A stretch of DNA of 64,000 nucleotides from Thereva unica (Eukaryota; Arthropoda; Insecta; Diptera; Therevidae): the NCBI GenBank assembly GCA_949987705.1, contig OX465284.1:66573470-66637469 (forward strand), read 5' to 3'. Shown here piece after piece: positions 54,757-64,000 of this stretch (positions are counted from its first letter, which is position 1; each line of letters begins with the position of its first letter). Below the pieces are notes generated by a model. The model saw only the letters and a program-made list of their open reading frames with translations. It had not been told where the DNA came from and did not search any database. The position numbers were made by a program, and so were the translations under genes.

Positions 54757-55400
54757 AATTTAATTTAAAAAGGGGAAAGGTTCAGCACATCTCACCAAAG
54801 GGGAAGTGGGTGCCAATTTAAAACAAGAGCACCTCACACATTTAATTCACCACTTCTTTTTGGTATTCTAAGCACCCAAACCACTGACAAACGGTTTTAA
54901 CAGCTTCGGTTTTATCAATTGAAGCGTGCAAAAAGTATTTTATATTGGAGACAATTACAAATTAAACGTAAGAAAGATGTATTGTCCATTTCTTCTTTTG
55001 TTTTTTCATATTTGTTTACATCGTTTGGCATTTTAAGAAAGTCTCAAGTGTTTATACCGTAACTTCCCGGCAGTGCCACATGTGTGGTCACGCCAAAAAG
55101 CAGATCCACTTGCTCATACCCCGTTTATGACTAGGTTCAACCCAGGTTCAACCTGGATTCAACCAAGTCATAAACGGATGTCGAGTTGAAACTGGGTCCA
55201 TTCAACCCAACTCAGCTCTCCTACCTGGATCGAGTTCATATTTCGCTTCATATTCGCGGGTTGAGTTGAAATTGGGTTGAAGTGACATTTGATTTGTTTT
55301 TTACCATCTGTGGAAAACTCGGGGGGGTTTAAGGGTTGCTGATCTGCCGGGGGGGCTGAATCTTCTTCAAAAGGTGACTTCCGGGGTGCATCCACTAAAC
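54757..55400. other. Spacer with a short hairpin
   Basis: No gene. CCGTTTATGACT (55121-55132) pairs with AGTCATAAACGG (55166-55177), with GGTTCAACC-type repeats in and after the loop up to about 55285. This may be the end of a small element. Open frames here overlap the repeats. Confidence 0.4.
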
Positions 55401-55794
55401 TTAACACCAAAAGGGAACGAGGTTTACACTAATAACTCAAACTAGTACTTTAAGTTTAATCTCCGTTGTATTTATTTTAAAATAATAAGTAATTTATAAC
55501 GAATTCTCTGCTTCTGACTTCTGCTTGCTACAATTTCTGGTTTTCTACTGACTTCCTTTGTGGATCTCCTACGCTGGGTAACCGTTGTGAGTCGAGGATA
55601 AAATTGGTGGGGCGATCGGGATAACTGCTCTCAGCCGATCATGCATCTACGGGGGGCATGATCCCCGAATGACATGTCTGATACCGAGCTTTTTGTAGTT
55701 GATGTTCGATGCAACTTGGTTTGTTTTGAGGTTTGATGTAACTTGTTGGGTTTTTGAGGTTCGATGTAACTTGTCCTCCTTCCGATTTCCAACA
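55400..55794 (-). repeat. BEL/Pao 3' LTR (distal boundary approximate)
   Basis: On the minus strand the LTR starts TGTTGGAAATCGG right after a purine tract and includes an AATAAA signal near 55465. The far end near 55388-55410 is not defined because the 5' LTR lies outside the window. Confidence 0.6.
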
Positions 55795-55806
55795 TTCTCC
55801 CCCGCC
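55795..55806 (-). other. BEL/Pao polypurine tract
   Basis: GGCGGGGGAGAA on the minus strand, immediately before the TGTTGG start of the LTR; plus-strand DNA synthesis priming site. Confidence 0.75.
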
Positions 55807-56121
55807 TTGAAATCTCTAAGGTTTCAACATAACGAGGAAGTGCGATGGTGTTGTATTCGCCTCCTTCGAGTCACGGATCGGTAGGTCTCCACAATTTTGT
55901 AATGTTCTCCTCCTGTTCTACTCCTTTTGGCCGTTGTGTCCTCTTGATGATTTTACCCTCTCTGGACAGGTCCCTCGGCAGTTTCCACAGACGTATATAG
56001 GTGATGGACATGAAAGGAAGAAAATTTGATCAGCAGTAAAGAGTTGCATGATATATTGAATGTAATAAAATCAAATATACAATTATTAGATGAACATGAA
56101 AATATTTCAGGTTTTAGAGGT
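55807..56121 (-). other. BEL/Pao 3' untranslated region
   Basis: 315 bp between the pol stop and the purine tract; nothing further recognised. Confidence 0.6.
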
Positions 56122-59100
56122 TCATGCGTTGCAAGTGCTTACAAGTGCATTATTCTCATGATTATTCTCTTCGGATTGTTGCGTTTCATTGGATGATTTT
56201 GAAGGTAGTAAGCAAATTTTGGTTATTGGGCGCTTGTATTCGCCCCTTTGGGTTTTTACAGTGACAACACGGATTAATTGATCATCTCCCGGGTGTACTT
56301 GCATGATTCGTCCCAATGGCCATTGATTTGAGGGAAGATTTTCGGACTTAATTAAAACCAGATCGCCGACCTTAATGTTTGTCGAGACCTTGAGCCACTT
56401 TGGTCGTTGTTGAAGCCGGGACAAGTACTCGGACGTCCAGGCTCGCCAGAAATCCTGCTTTAGCCGCTGCACTAGATTCCACCTATTAAGAATGTTAAGC
56501 TTACATTGAGTGAAATCTTCTTCTGGGGGGGCTAAAAGAGCGTCACCTATTAAAAAATGTCCGGGGGTTAGAACTCTTGTGTCATCGATGTTATCGGTAA
56601 GTGGACATAGTGGGCGAGAATTAAGGCACGCCTCGATCTGAGTGAGAAGAGTCGACATCTCTTCGTAAGTAAGGGGAACGTTCCCGGCAATTCTTTTTAG
56701 GTGATATTTAATGGATTTGACCCCGGCTTCCCATAAGCCACCGAAATGGGGAGCAGATGGGGGTATGAAATGCCATTCGATACCCTGTACGCTAAAGGTG
56801 GTAGCAGCGTGCTGACTGCCCATTTTGATGGCAGCCTTGATATCCTTATCAAATTGACTATGCGCGCCGATGAAGGTAGTTCCGCAATCGGAATAAATAT
56901 TTCGACACAAACCGCGACGAGCTACGAATCTTTTAAATGCAGCGAGGAAAGCTTGTGTTGTGAGATCACTCACAACCTCTATGTGGATCGCCTTTATACT
57001 GAGGCATACAAAGACGGCGACGTATCCCTTATGAGTCCGGCAACCCCTCGTGTGCGATAGGCGAAGGTTGAAGGGACCCGCATAGTCTACTCCAACATTC
57101 ATAAACGGGCGACTGATGTTGCTGCGTACTGAGGGCAAAGAGCCCATCAACTGATCTTGTACCTTGCATGCATTTCGGAAACATGGAATGCATTGATGGA
57201 TTATCTTCTTAACAATCTTGCGAGCATTGACAATCCAAATTGTTTTGCGTAGCAGCGACAGGGTGAGCGTGAGACCTCCATGCATGCATACGGCATGGGC
57301 GTTTTTTATAAACAAATAAGTAAGATGACTATCAGGATGTACGATCGCGGGATGTTTCTCATTGTAAGGTAAGCTGGAATTGGTTAATCGACCTCCTACT
57401 CGCAGAATACCTGACGCATCCACAAAGGGGTTAAGATTCATTATTTTACTCGACTGGTCCAAAGGTTTACCTTTGGTTAAACGATCTATATCTTGGGAAA
57501 AGAACCGTCTCTGCTCATGCTTTAGCCAAAAGGCTCGGGCTTCGGTAATTTGAGGAGTGAGGTTGATTGGATGTTTGAAATTTGAGTTCTTGTTGCGGCA
57601 ACGATTTATGAATTCTTTGCATCGGGCGGTTATTCTAAGCAGGCGAGCTATTGAAGAATATCTTTGGAGGATTTTTATAGACTCCATGGTTGAGTCCTGT
57701 AGCAAAAAAGATTTAATGGGTTTAAGCTCTCGTAAGGCCGGCTCAGGATCTTGGAACTTGACGTTGCTCGGCCAGCAAGTGTCGACCTTGGAAAGCCAGT
57801 GCGGACCATGCCACCATAACTTGTCGTCCAGAAGCTTAATCGATGAGATCCCTCTGGTCGCGTAATCAGCAGGATTATCGGAGGAGGAAACATGGTTCCA
57901 GGGGACTGGACCTACATTGGTCATGATTTCGGAGACTCGATTGCTTACAAATGTTTTGAGGGTATTTGGATGGCGCTGAAGCCACGATAAGACGATGGTT
58001 GAGTCTGTCCATGCATAAGTACGGCTTTCTCTGTTTTTCAAGGAGGGCAGAAATTTTTTTATAAGGCGTGAAAGCAAAACGGCACCACATAGCTCCAGTC
58101 TAGGGAGTGTTATTGATTTCACGGGCGCTACCTTTGTTTTTGCACTTATGAGATGGACTATGATAGCACCGTTCGTTTCCGAACGCATATACAATGCGGC
58201 GCTATACGCCTTCTCTGAGGCGTCGCAGAACCCATGGATTTGGATTGAGCTATGTGGTTCTACCTCTAAAAAACGCGGGATGACGATTTTTTCGACATAA
58301 GATAATTGGGATACAAACTCTAACCATTTTTCCAATATCTCTGCGGGAACTGGTTCATCCCATCCCAAGCCCCTTTGCCATAGGCCTTGTAAAAGTGTTT
58401 TTGACGAGATGATTACGGGCGAGAGCAATCCTAAGGGATCGTAAATCCGAGCCACGGTAGATAGTATTTTTCGCTTCGTGATTGGCGATGGAGTCGAAAT
58501 GGGTTTTACGATATATTGGAAACAATCATCTTCTGGTAGCCAATGCAAGCCTAATGTTTTTACTATCGTTTCTTTATTGAGGAGAATCGATGGGGATGAA
58601 GTCCGTTGCTCTTCGAGGATATCAGTCAATATCCCATTGTGGTTGGAGGCCCACTTTCGTAATTCAAATTTTCCTCGTTTTAACAAAGAATCAATTTGTC
58701 GCCGGGCTTCCACTGCTTCTGACATGGTATCTCCTCCTGAAAAAAGGTCATCAACATAGAAGTCATGCAATAGAATTTCTGCCCCCAAAGGAAAGTCATG
58801 TCCTTCATCCTTTGCGAGTTGGTGGAGAGAACGAATGGCGAGAAATGGCGCGCTGGATACGCCAAAAGTAACTGTCCGAAGGCGATAATCCTCAGGAGAA
58901 TTAGTCAAATTTCCTTGCCAAATTATTCTTTGATAATCGTTATCCGGGTATTCGACGAGGATCTGCCGGTACATCCGAGCAATATCGGCTGTGAAAACAA
59001 ACTTTCGTTGCCGCCATTCGAAGAGCAGGAGAGATATATCACGCTGCAGCGCGGGCCCTGTGAGCAAACGGTCATTTAGTGACTGTCCATTTGAGGATCT

Positions 59101-61470
59101 AGAACTAGCATCGAACACTACCCTCGTCTGTGTCGTTAAGCTGTCTGCCTTTTGTATAGCATGGTGAGGTAAATAAAACATGCTATTGTCGGGTTTATCG
59201 ATTTGAGAATCGGCAATCCTTTCCATATGACCATCCTTTAAGTACTCTTCAAGGCAATCTTGGTATTCTTTATGTAGGGCTGGGTCTTTGTCAAAGCGGT
59301 GTTTAAGGGAATAGAATCGTTTGACCGCGGTTTCTCGTGAGATTCCGAATCTACCTTCGGTTTCAGGCAGGGGCCTAAAAGGTAGCCGTACAACATATCG
59401 ACCTTCTGCGGTGCGAGAGTGGGTGCTCACAAAAAATTGTTCACACAACCTGTCTTCGGCTGACGCTTCTTTAGGTATATCAACTTCCTCTATCTCCCAA
59501 AAGCGCCGCAACACATCACAATCATTCTTAACTTGGCAGCACAGACTTCTTACGATGGCGGACATGGAGTTAATGTTTGGAACGGAATTGGTTCCTTCGG
59601 ATTTGCATTCCCCCAATAATATCCAGCCAAAAGATGTTTTTTGTGCGGTGGGGGACCCAGCCACACCTTTAATTAAACCTTCTTGCAATATAGTTGTATA
59701 AATCTCCGCACCAAGGATTAGGTCTATGACACCAGGGCGATCGTACGTAGGGTCTGCCAATGGTAACCGTTGGAGATGATTCCATTGTGAACTTTGTAAT
59801 TTCTGATGGGGTAGAAGGTCGGTTAAAGTATTTAGGGTGATTGCTGTTATATGCAATCTTGGCGTGTTTAGAGAATGCGGCTGGAGCCTTAAACTGACCA
59901 TCGATTGGGATCTTGCGGCTATAGTGTTGCAGATTCCTGTTATCTCGACTGGCGAATAGTGATGAGTTAAACGCAAAGCTTGAGCTGCTCTTCTTGTAAT
60001 GAACGTGGTCTGTGAGCCAGGGTCCACCAGAGCGCGTAATACGCGGGTTTCGCCCGTGTTTGAAGTTGCCTTCACCAACATTGTGGCCAGTAAAACTTCC
60101 TTATTGTTTCTCGCAATACATGAGATAAACTTGGACGGGGTTGAAGGAGCTAAAGGTTCAGGATCGTGTCGAGATTCGCTCGGGATTACCGACGGATTCT
60201 CCGTTTTCAGAGTGGGGGTGGCCGTGTGACGGGACTCTTGCTGATGAAGAAGGGTATTATGCCGCTGTTTACACATGAGGCACGAATGCAAGCTCGGGCA
60301 ACTCGTTGTGGAATGGCTATGGGCTAAGCAATTTTGACATAATGCTCTGGAAGAAACAAATCTGTGCCTGGCATCCGTGTTCATCCTTTTGAATGTGACA
60401 CAATTTTTCAAAGTGTGAGTGTTGCCTCTACACAGCGGGCATCTGGATCGGGCAACATGAAATGCATGAGGTTGAAACATGGTACCCTTTGGCACTATTC
60501 GAGTCTCTTTTCTTTGGGGGTTGGGGGGTGGGATGGCTTCTAGCGTTCTGAACCTTGTTTCTAAGAAATCCTGGAGTTTCGAATATTTGGGGAGCGATAC
60601 AGAAGTTCCTTGCATTTGTTCCCATAATTGCCGAGTTTCGCGAGGTAGTCTTTCGACCGTCAGATAGTTAATGATGGGGTCCCACTCATCTGTCTTAACT
60701 TCTAGTGTCCTCAGGGTTGCAAGACACTCTTTAGTATGGTCAAGCAGATGACGAATGGCACGAGGATTTTCGGATTGGACATGGGGTTGAGAGAGAAGGG
60801 CTTTTAGTGCGTTGTTGACTAGAACTCTCGTGTTTTTGTACCTTGTACACAGAAGGTCCCAAGCAATGATGTAATTGTCGTGGGTAATATTAAGATGCCG
60901 CACCAATCTTTCAGCCTCGCCCACAAGGCATGATTTAAGATAGTGCATCTTTTGGACGAGAGGTACTCGTGTATTCGAGTGTACAATGGACGTAAACATA
61001 TCATGAAAGGCTAGCCATGAGGTATAATCGCCTCCAAACTTTGGAATCATCACTTGCGGTAGTTTAATGTGGGGTTCTTCGCTTTCTCGAATTGAGGTTT
61101 CCGGGATTTCATTGTCGAAATTTTGGGCAGGTCGGACAGTTACATTGGCGGGGGGCGGGGTGTTGGACGGGAATTGATTTAACATATCATTAAGTATTCC
61201 CTTCTGTTCGTAAAGCAGTTCATTGAACTCATCCTGCAACGTGTTATTGAAATAGGGATCCGCCCGTTTTTCTTTGTTACAGGACAGTTTTATGAATCTG
61301 TCATTTTCCAAGAATAGATGCTGTAAATCATCAATAGTCTGGATGCGACCTTGCAAATGGCCTAATTTCTGCAGCCTCTCCTTGGGGGATTTCTTGAGGT
61401 TTACCACGAATCTTTCTAACTCTTGGAACAATTCATTTTGTTCTTTGATTTTTTCTACAATGTCTTCCAT
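56122..61470 (-). CDS. BEL/Pao gag-pol polyprotein, uninterrupted
   Basis: 1,782 codons from a true ATG at 61470. Order: N-terminal gag helix region; DUF1759-like gag core (about 135-310, PKFGGDYTSWLAFHDMF); two CCHC knuckles (C344-C347-H352-C357 and C378-C381-H386-C391); aspartic protease with LVDPGSQTTF (D483; DPG in place of DTG/DSG); RT with FTADIARMYRQI (D829) and FYVDDLFSGGD (YVDD 905-908); A17-type spacer and RNase H (GFCDASEKAYSAALY); integrase zinc domain (HGGLTLTLSLLRK...CIPCFR), core VGVDYAGPF, YSDCGTTFIG and GGLWEAGVKS; C-terminal DUF5641-like part (GDLVLIKSENLP). No stop or frameshift, and the usual length for BEL/Pao, so it is potentially functional. The 5' LTR is outside the window. 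Confidence 0.93.
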   Translation of the reverse strand: MEDIVEKIKEQNELFQELERFVVNLKKSPKERLQKLGHLQGRIQTIDDLQHLFLENDRFIKLSCNKEKRADPYFNNTLQDEFNELLYEQKGILNDMLNQFPSNTPPPANVTVRPAQNFDNEIPETSIRESEEPHIKLPQVMIPKFGGDYTSWLAFHDMFTSIVHSNTRVPLVQKMHYLKSCLVGEAERLVRHLNITHDNYIIAWDLLCTRYKNTRVLVNNALKALLSQPHVQSENPRAIRHLLDHTKECLATLRTLEVKTDEWDPIINYLTVERLPRETRQLWEQMQGTSVSLPKYSKLQDFLETRFRTLEAIPPPNPQRKETRIVPKGTMFQPHAFHVARSRCPLCRGNTHTLKNCVTFKRMNTDARHRFVSSRALCQNCLAHSHSTTSCPSLHSCLMCKQRHNTLLHQQESRHTATPTLKTENPSVIPSESRHDPEPLAPSTPSKFISCIARNNKEVLLATMLVKATSNTGETRVLRALVDPGSQTTFITRRAAQALRLTHHYSPVEITGICNTIAARSQSMVSLRLQPHSLNTPRLHITAITLNTLTDLLPHQKLQSSQWNHLQRLPLADPTYDRPGVIDLILGAEIYTTILQEGLIKGVAGSPTAQKTSFGWILLGECKSEGTNSVPNINSMSAIVRSLCCQVKNDCDVLRRFWEIEEVDIPKEASAEDRLCEQFFVSTHSRTAEGRYVVRLPFRPLPETEGRFGISRETAVKRFYSLKHRFDKDPALHKEYQDCLEEYLKDGHMERIADSQIDKPDNSMFYLPHHAIQKADSLTTQTRVVFDASSRSSNGQSLNDRLLTGPALQRDISLLLFEWRQRKFVFTADIARMYRQILVEYPDNDYQRIIWQGNLTNSPEDYRLRTVTFGVSSAPFLAIRSLHQLAKDEGHDFPLGAEILLHDFYVDDLFSGGDTMSEAVEARRQIDSLLKRGKFELRKWASNHNGILTDILEEQRTSSPSILLNKETIVKTLGLHWLPEDDCFQYIVKPISTPSPITKRKILSTVARIYDPLGLLSPVIISSKTLLQGLWQRGLGWDEPVPAEILEKWLEFVSQLSYVEKIVIPRFLEVEPHSSIQIHGFCDASEKAYSAALYMRSETNGAIIVHLISAKTKVAPVKSITLPRLELCGAVLLSRLIKKFLPSLKNRESRTYAWTDSTIVLSWLQRHPNTLKTFVSNRVSEIMTNVGPVPWNHVSSSDNPADYATRGISSIKLLDDKLWWHGPHWLSKVDTCWPSNVKFQDPEPALRELKPIKSFLLQDSTMESIKILQRYSSIARLLRITARCKEFINRCRNKNSNFKHPINLTPQITEARAFWLKHEQRRFFSQDIDRLTKGKPLDQSSKIMNLNPFVDASGILRVGGRLTNSSLPYNEKHPAIVHPDSHLTYLFIKNAHAVCMHGGLTLTLSLLRKTIWIVNARKIVKKIIHQCIPCFRNACKVQDQLMGSLPSVRSNISRPFMNVGVDYAGPFNLRLSHTRGCRTHKGYVAVFVCLSIKAIHIEVVSDLTTQAFLAAFKRFVARRGLCRNIYSDCGTTFIGAHSQFDKDIKAAIKMGSQHAATTFSVQGIEWHFIPPSAPHFGGLWEAGVKSIKYHLKRIAGNVPLTYEEMSTLLTQIEACLNSRPLCPLTDNIDDTRVLTPGHFLIGDALLAPPEEDFTQCKLNILNRWNLVQRLKQDFWRAWTSEYLSRLQQRPKWLKVSTNIKVGDLVLIKSENLPSNQWPLGRIMQVHPGDDQLIRVVTVKTQRGEYKRPITKICLLPSKSSNETQQSEENNHENNALVSTCNA

Positions 61471-61479
61471 TTCCTTTAT

Positions 61480-64000
61480 TTCCTTATCACCACGTGTGAA
61501 TTCAAACTAATATATAATCTTCAAACCTTTTTACTTTCACAAAAAGAAGCAGAAATTACCTTATCACCACGTGTGATTTCGAAACTAATAAAATTTTCAA
61601 ACCTTTTACTTTCACAAAAAGAAGCAGAAATTACCTCATCACCACGTGTGTCTTCAAATCTCTTATAAAATTTTCAAACTTTTTTACTTTCACAAAAGAC
61701 GCAGAAATAACCTTATTACCACGTGTGACTTCAAATCTCATATAAAATTTTCAAACCCTTTTACTCTCACAAAAGAAGCAGAAATTACCTTATCACCACG
61801 TGTGACTTCAAATCTCATATAAAATTTTCAAACTTTTTTACTTTCACAAAAGAAGCAGAAATAACCTTAGCACCACGTGTGATTTCGAAACTAATAAAAT
61901 TTTCAAACCCTTTTACTTTCACAAAAGAAGCAGAAATTACCTTATCACCACGTGTGACTTCAAATCTCATATAAAATTTTCAAACTTTTTTACTTTCACA
62001 AAAGAAGCAGAAATTACCTTATCACCACGTGTGATTTCGAAACTAATAAAATTTTCAAACCCTTTTACTTTCACAAAAGACGCAGAAATAACCTTATCAC
62101 CACGTGTGACTTCAAATCTCATATAAAATTTTCAAACTTTTTTACTTTCACAAAAGAAGCAGAAATAACCTTATCACCACGTGTGACTTCAAATCTCATA
62201 TAAAATTTTCAAACCTTTTTACTTTTCACAAAAGAAGCAGAAATTACCTTATCACCACGTGTGATCTCGAAACTAATAGAAAATTTTCAAACCTTTTTAC
62301 TTTCACAAAAAGAAGCAGAAATAATCTTATCACCACGTGTGACTTCAAATCTCATATAAAATTTTTAAACTTTTTTACTTTCACAAAAAGAAGCAGAAAT
62401 TACCTTATCACCACGTGTGATTTCGAAACTCATAAATTTTCAAACTTTAATTTTCACAAAAGAAGCAGAAATTACCTAATAAAATTTTCAAACTTTTTTA
62501 CTTTCACAAAAGAAGCAGAAATTGCCTTATCACCACGTGTGATTTCGAAACTAATAAATTTTTCAAACTTTTTTACTTTCACAAAAAGAAGCAGAAATTA
62601 CCTTATCACCACGTGTGATTTCGAAACTAATAAAATTTTCAAACTTTAATTTTTCACAAAGCAGCAGAAATTACCTTATCACCACGTGTGATTTCGAAAC
62701 TAATAAATTTTCAAACTTTAATTTCACAAAAGAAGCAGAAATTACCTTATCACCACGTGTGATTTCGAAGCTAATAAAATTTTCAAACTTTTTTACTTTC
62801 ACAAAAAGAAGCAGAAATAACCTTATCACCACGTGTGACTTCAAATCTCATATAAAATTTTTAAACTTTTTTACTTTCAAAAAAAAGAAGCAGAAATTAC
62901 CTTATCACCACGTGTGATTTCGAAACTAATAAATTTTCAAACTTTAATTTTCACAAAAGAAGCAGAAATTACCTTATCACCACGTGTGATCTCGAAACTA
63001 ATATAAAATTTTCAAACTTTTATTTTTCACAAAAGAAGCAGAAATTACCTTATCACCACGTGTGATTTCGAACTAATATAAAATTTTCAAACCTTTATTT
63101 TTCACAAAAGAAGCAGAAATTACCTTATCACCACGTGTGATCTCGAAACTAATATAAAATTTTCAAACTTTTATTTTTCACAAAAGAAGTAGAAATTACC
63201 TTATCACCACGTGTGATTTCGAACTAATATAAAATTTTCAAACTTTTATTTTTCACAAAAGAAGCAGAAATAACCTCATCACCACGTGTGATTTCGAAAA
63301 CTAATAAATTTTTTCAAACTTTTTTACTTTCACAAAAAGAAGCAGAAATTACCTTATCACCACGTGTGAATTCAAATCTCATATAAAATTTTCAAACTTT
63401 TTTACTTTCACAAAAAGAAGCAGAAATTACCTTATCACCACGTGTGATTTCGAAACTAATAAAATTTTCAACTTTTATTTTTCACAAAAAGAAGCAGAAA
63501 TTACCTTATCACCACGTGTGACTTCAAATCTCATATAAAATTTTCAAACTTTTTTACTTTCACAAAAAGAAGCAGAAATTCCCTTATCACCACGTGTGAT
63601 TTCGAAACTAATATAAAATTTTCAAACTTTTATTTTTCACAAAAGAAGCAGAAATAACCTTATCACCACGTGTGATTTCGAAAACTAATAAATTTTTTCA
63701 AACTTTTTTACTTTCACAAAAAGAAGCAGAAATTACCTTATCACCACGTGTGAATTCAAATCTCATATAAAATTTTCAAACTTTTTTACTTTCACAAAAA
63801 GAAGCAGAAATTACCTTATCACCACGTGTGATTTCGAAACTAATAAAATTTTCAAACTTTTATTTTTCACAAAAGAAGCAGAAATTACCTTATCACCACG
63901 TGTGAATTCAAATCTCATATAAAATTTTCAAACTTTTTTACTTTCACAAAAGAAGCAGAAATTCCCTTATCACCACGTGTGATTTCAAAACTAATAAAAT
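61480..64000. repeat. About 76 bp tandem repeat array with CACGTG cores, upstream of BEL gag
   Basis: About 33 units continue past the window edge. Each has TTATCACCACGTGTGA, then either ATTTCGAAACTAATAAAATT (type A) or ACTTCAAATCTCATATAAAA (type B), then TTTTCAAAC, a T-run, TTTCACAAAAGAAGCAGAAA. Types alternate irregularly (A-rich 62541-63290, mixed elsewhere). One unit near 62470-62490 lacks the CACGTG part. The array starts 10-20 bp before the gag ATG, so it lies in the 5' leader of the BEL element or in sequence fused to it. Nearly palindromic TCACCACGTGTGA is an E-box-type site. The open frames through it are repeat translations. Confidence 0.9.

Noticed and set aside
55168..55410. 80-codon minus-strand frame near the BEL LTR
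   Set aside because: Runs through GGTTCAACC repeats and the LTR edge; no protein similarity recognised.
61480..64000. Regular array that resembles a CRISPR at first sight
   Set aside because: The whole unit is repeated with no unique spacers; the setting is an animal retrotransposon leader.

Overview
The window is animal, most probably insect, genomic DNA made almost entirely of transposable elements and their remains. I see no convincing host gene. The insect assignment rests on the element mix (Ty3/gypsy, Ty1/copia, BEL/Pao, a THAP-containing P-superfamily transposon, PIF/Harbinger, hAT-like and mariner-like MITEs), on a TATA + TCAGTT initiator promoter of arthropod type in the gypsy LTRs, and on low GC. 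A dipteran is plausible but not proven; the species cannot be named from the sequence.

Layout. Bases 1-5600 hold small terminal-inverted-repeat (TIR) elements in AT-rich DNA without genes. Bases 5612-19317 are two head-to-tail copies of one 6,853 bp unit, almost base-identical (one substitution seen), each holding a PIF/Harbinger transposase remnant, several MITEs, a minisatellite and a 1 kb palindromic mariner-like element. Next come a tRNA-derived SINE (19318-19684), a foldback element, and an internally deleted copia element (20244-22527) whose pol is split by another TIR element.

From about 23.3 kb to 53.6 kb lies a deep nest. The host layer is one copy of an unfamiliar large TIR family, called here CATTGATT (ends CATTGATTATA, 7 bp target duplications). 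Into this copy went a 3,985 bp P-like transposon (23972-27956) and gypsy #1 (28507-49241). The 3' LTR of gypsy #1 received a second CATTGATT copy (34303-48849); that received gypsy #2 in reverse (35074-45476); the 3' LTR of gypsy #2 received a third CATTGATT copy (35422-41959); and that received a non-LTR retrotransposon (about 37943-40783) and a MITE. Each DNA-element and LTR-element boundary in this stack is supported by matching target-site duplications, and the split LTRs rejoin to the same length as their partners (481 bp and 491 bp). The right part of the host layer (49.2-53.6 kb) carries mariner-like and hAT-like MITEs, an RTE-like fragment and a foldback element that is itself interrupted by a 905 bp palindrome.

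From 55.4 kb to the end, on the minus strand, is a BEL/Pao retrotransposon with one uninterrupted 1,782-residue gag-pol frame, preceded upstream by at least 2.5 kb of about 76 bp tandem repeats, each carrying a CACGTG core.

Functional reading. Gypsy #1 keeps RT, RNase H and integrase but has several breaks. Gypsy #2 keeps an open gag-protease frame but has lost RT, RNase H and the integrase core through two in-frame deletions. The P-like transposon has its DDE residues but a frame break between the THAP and catalytic parts. CATTGATT elements show no transposase, share the CAT start and 7 bp duplications of the P-like element, and have moved recently, so mobilisation in trans by a P-like transposase is a testable idea. 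The BEL element is the only coding element here that looks intact in its visible part.
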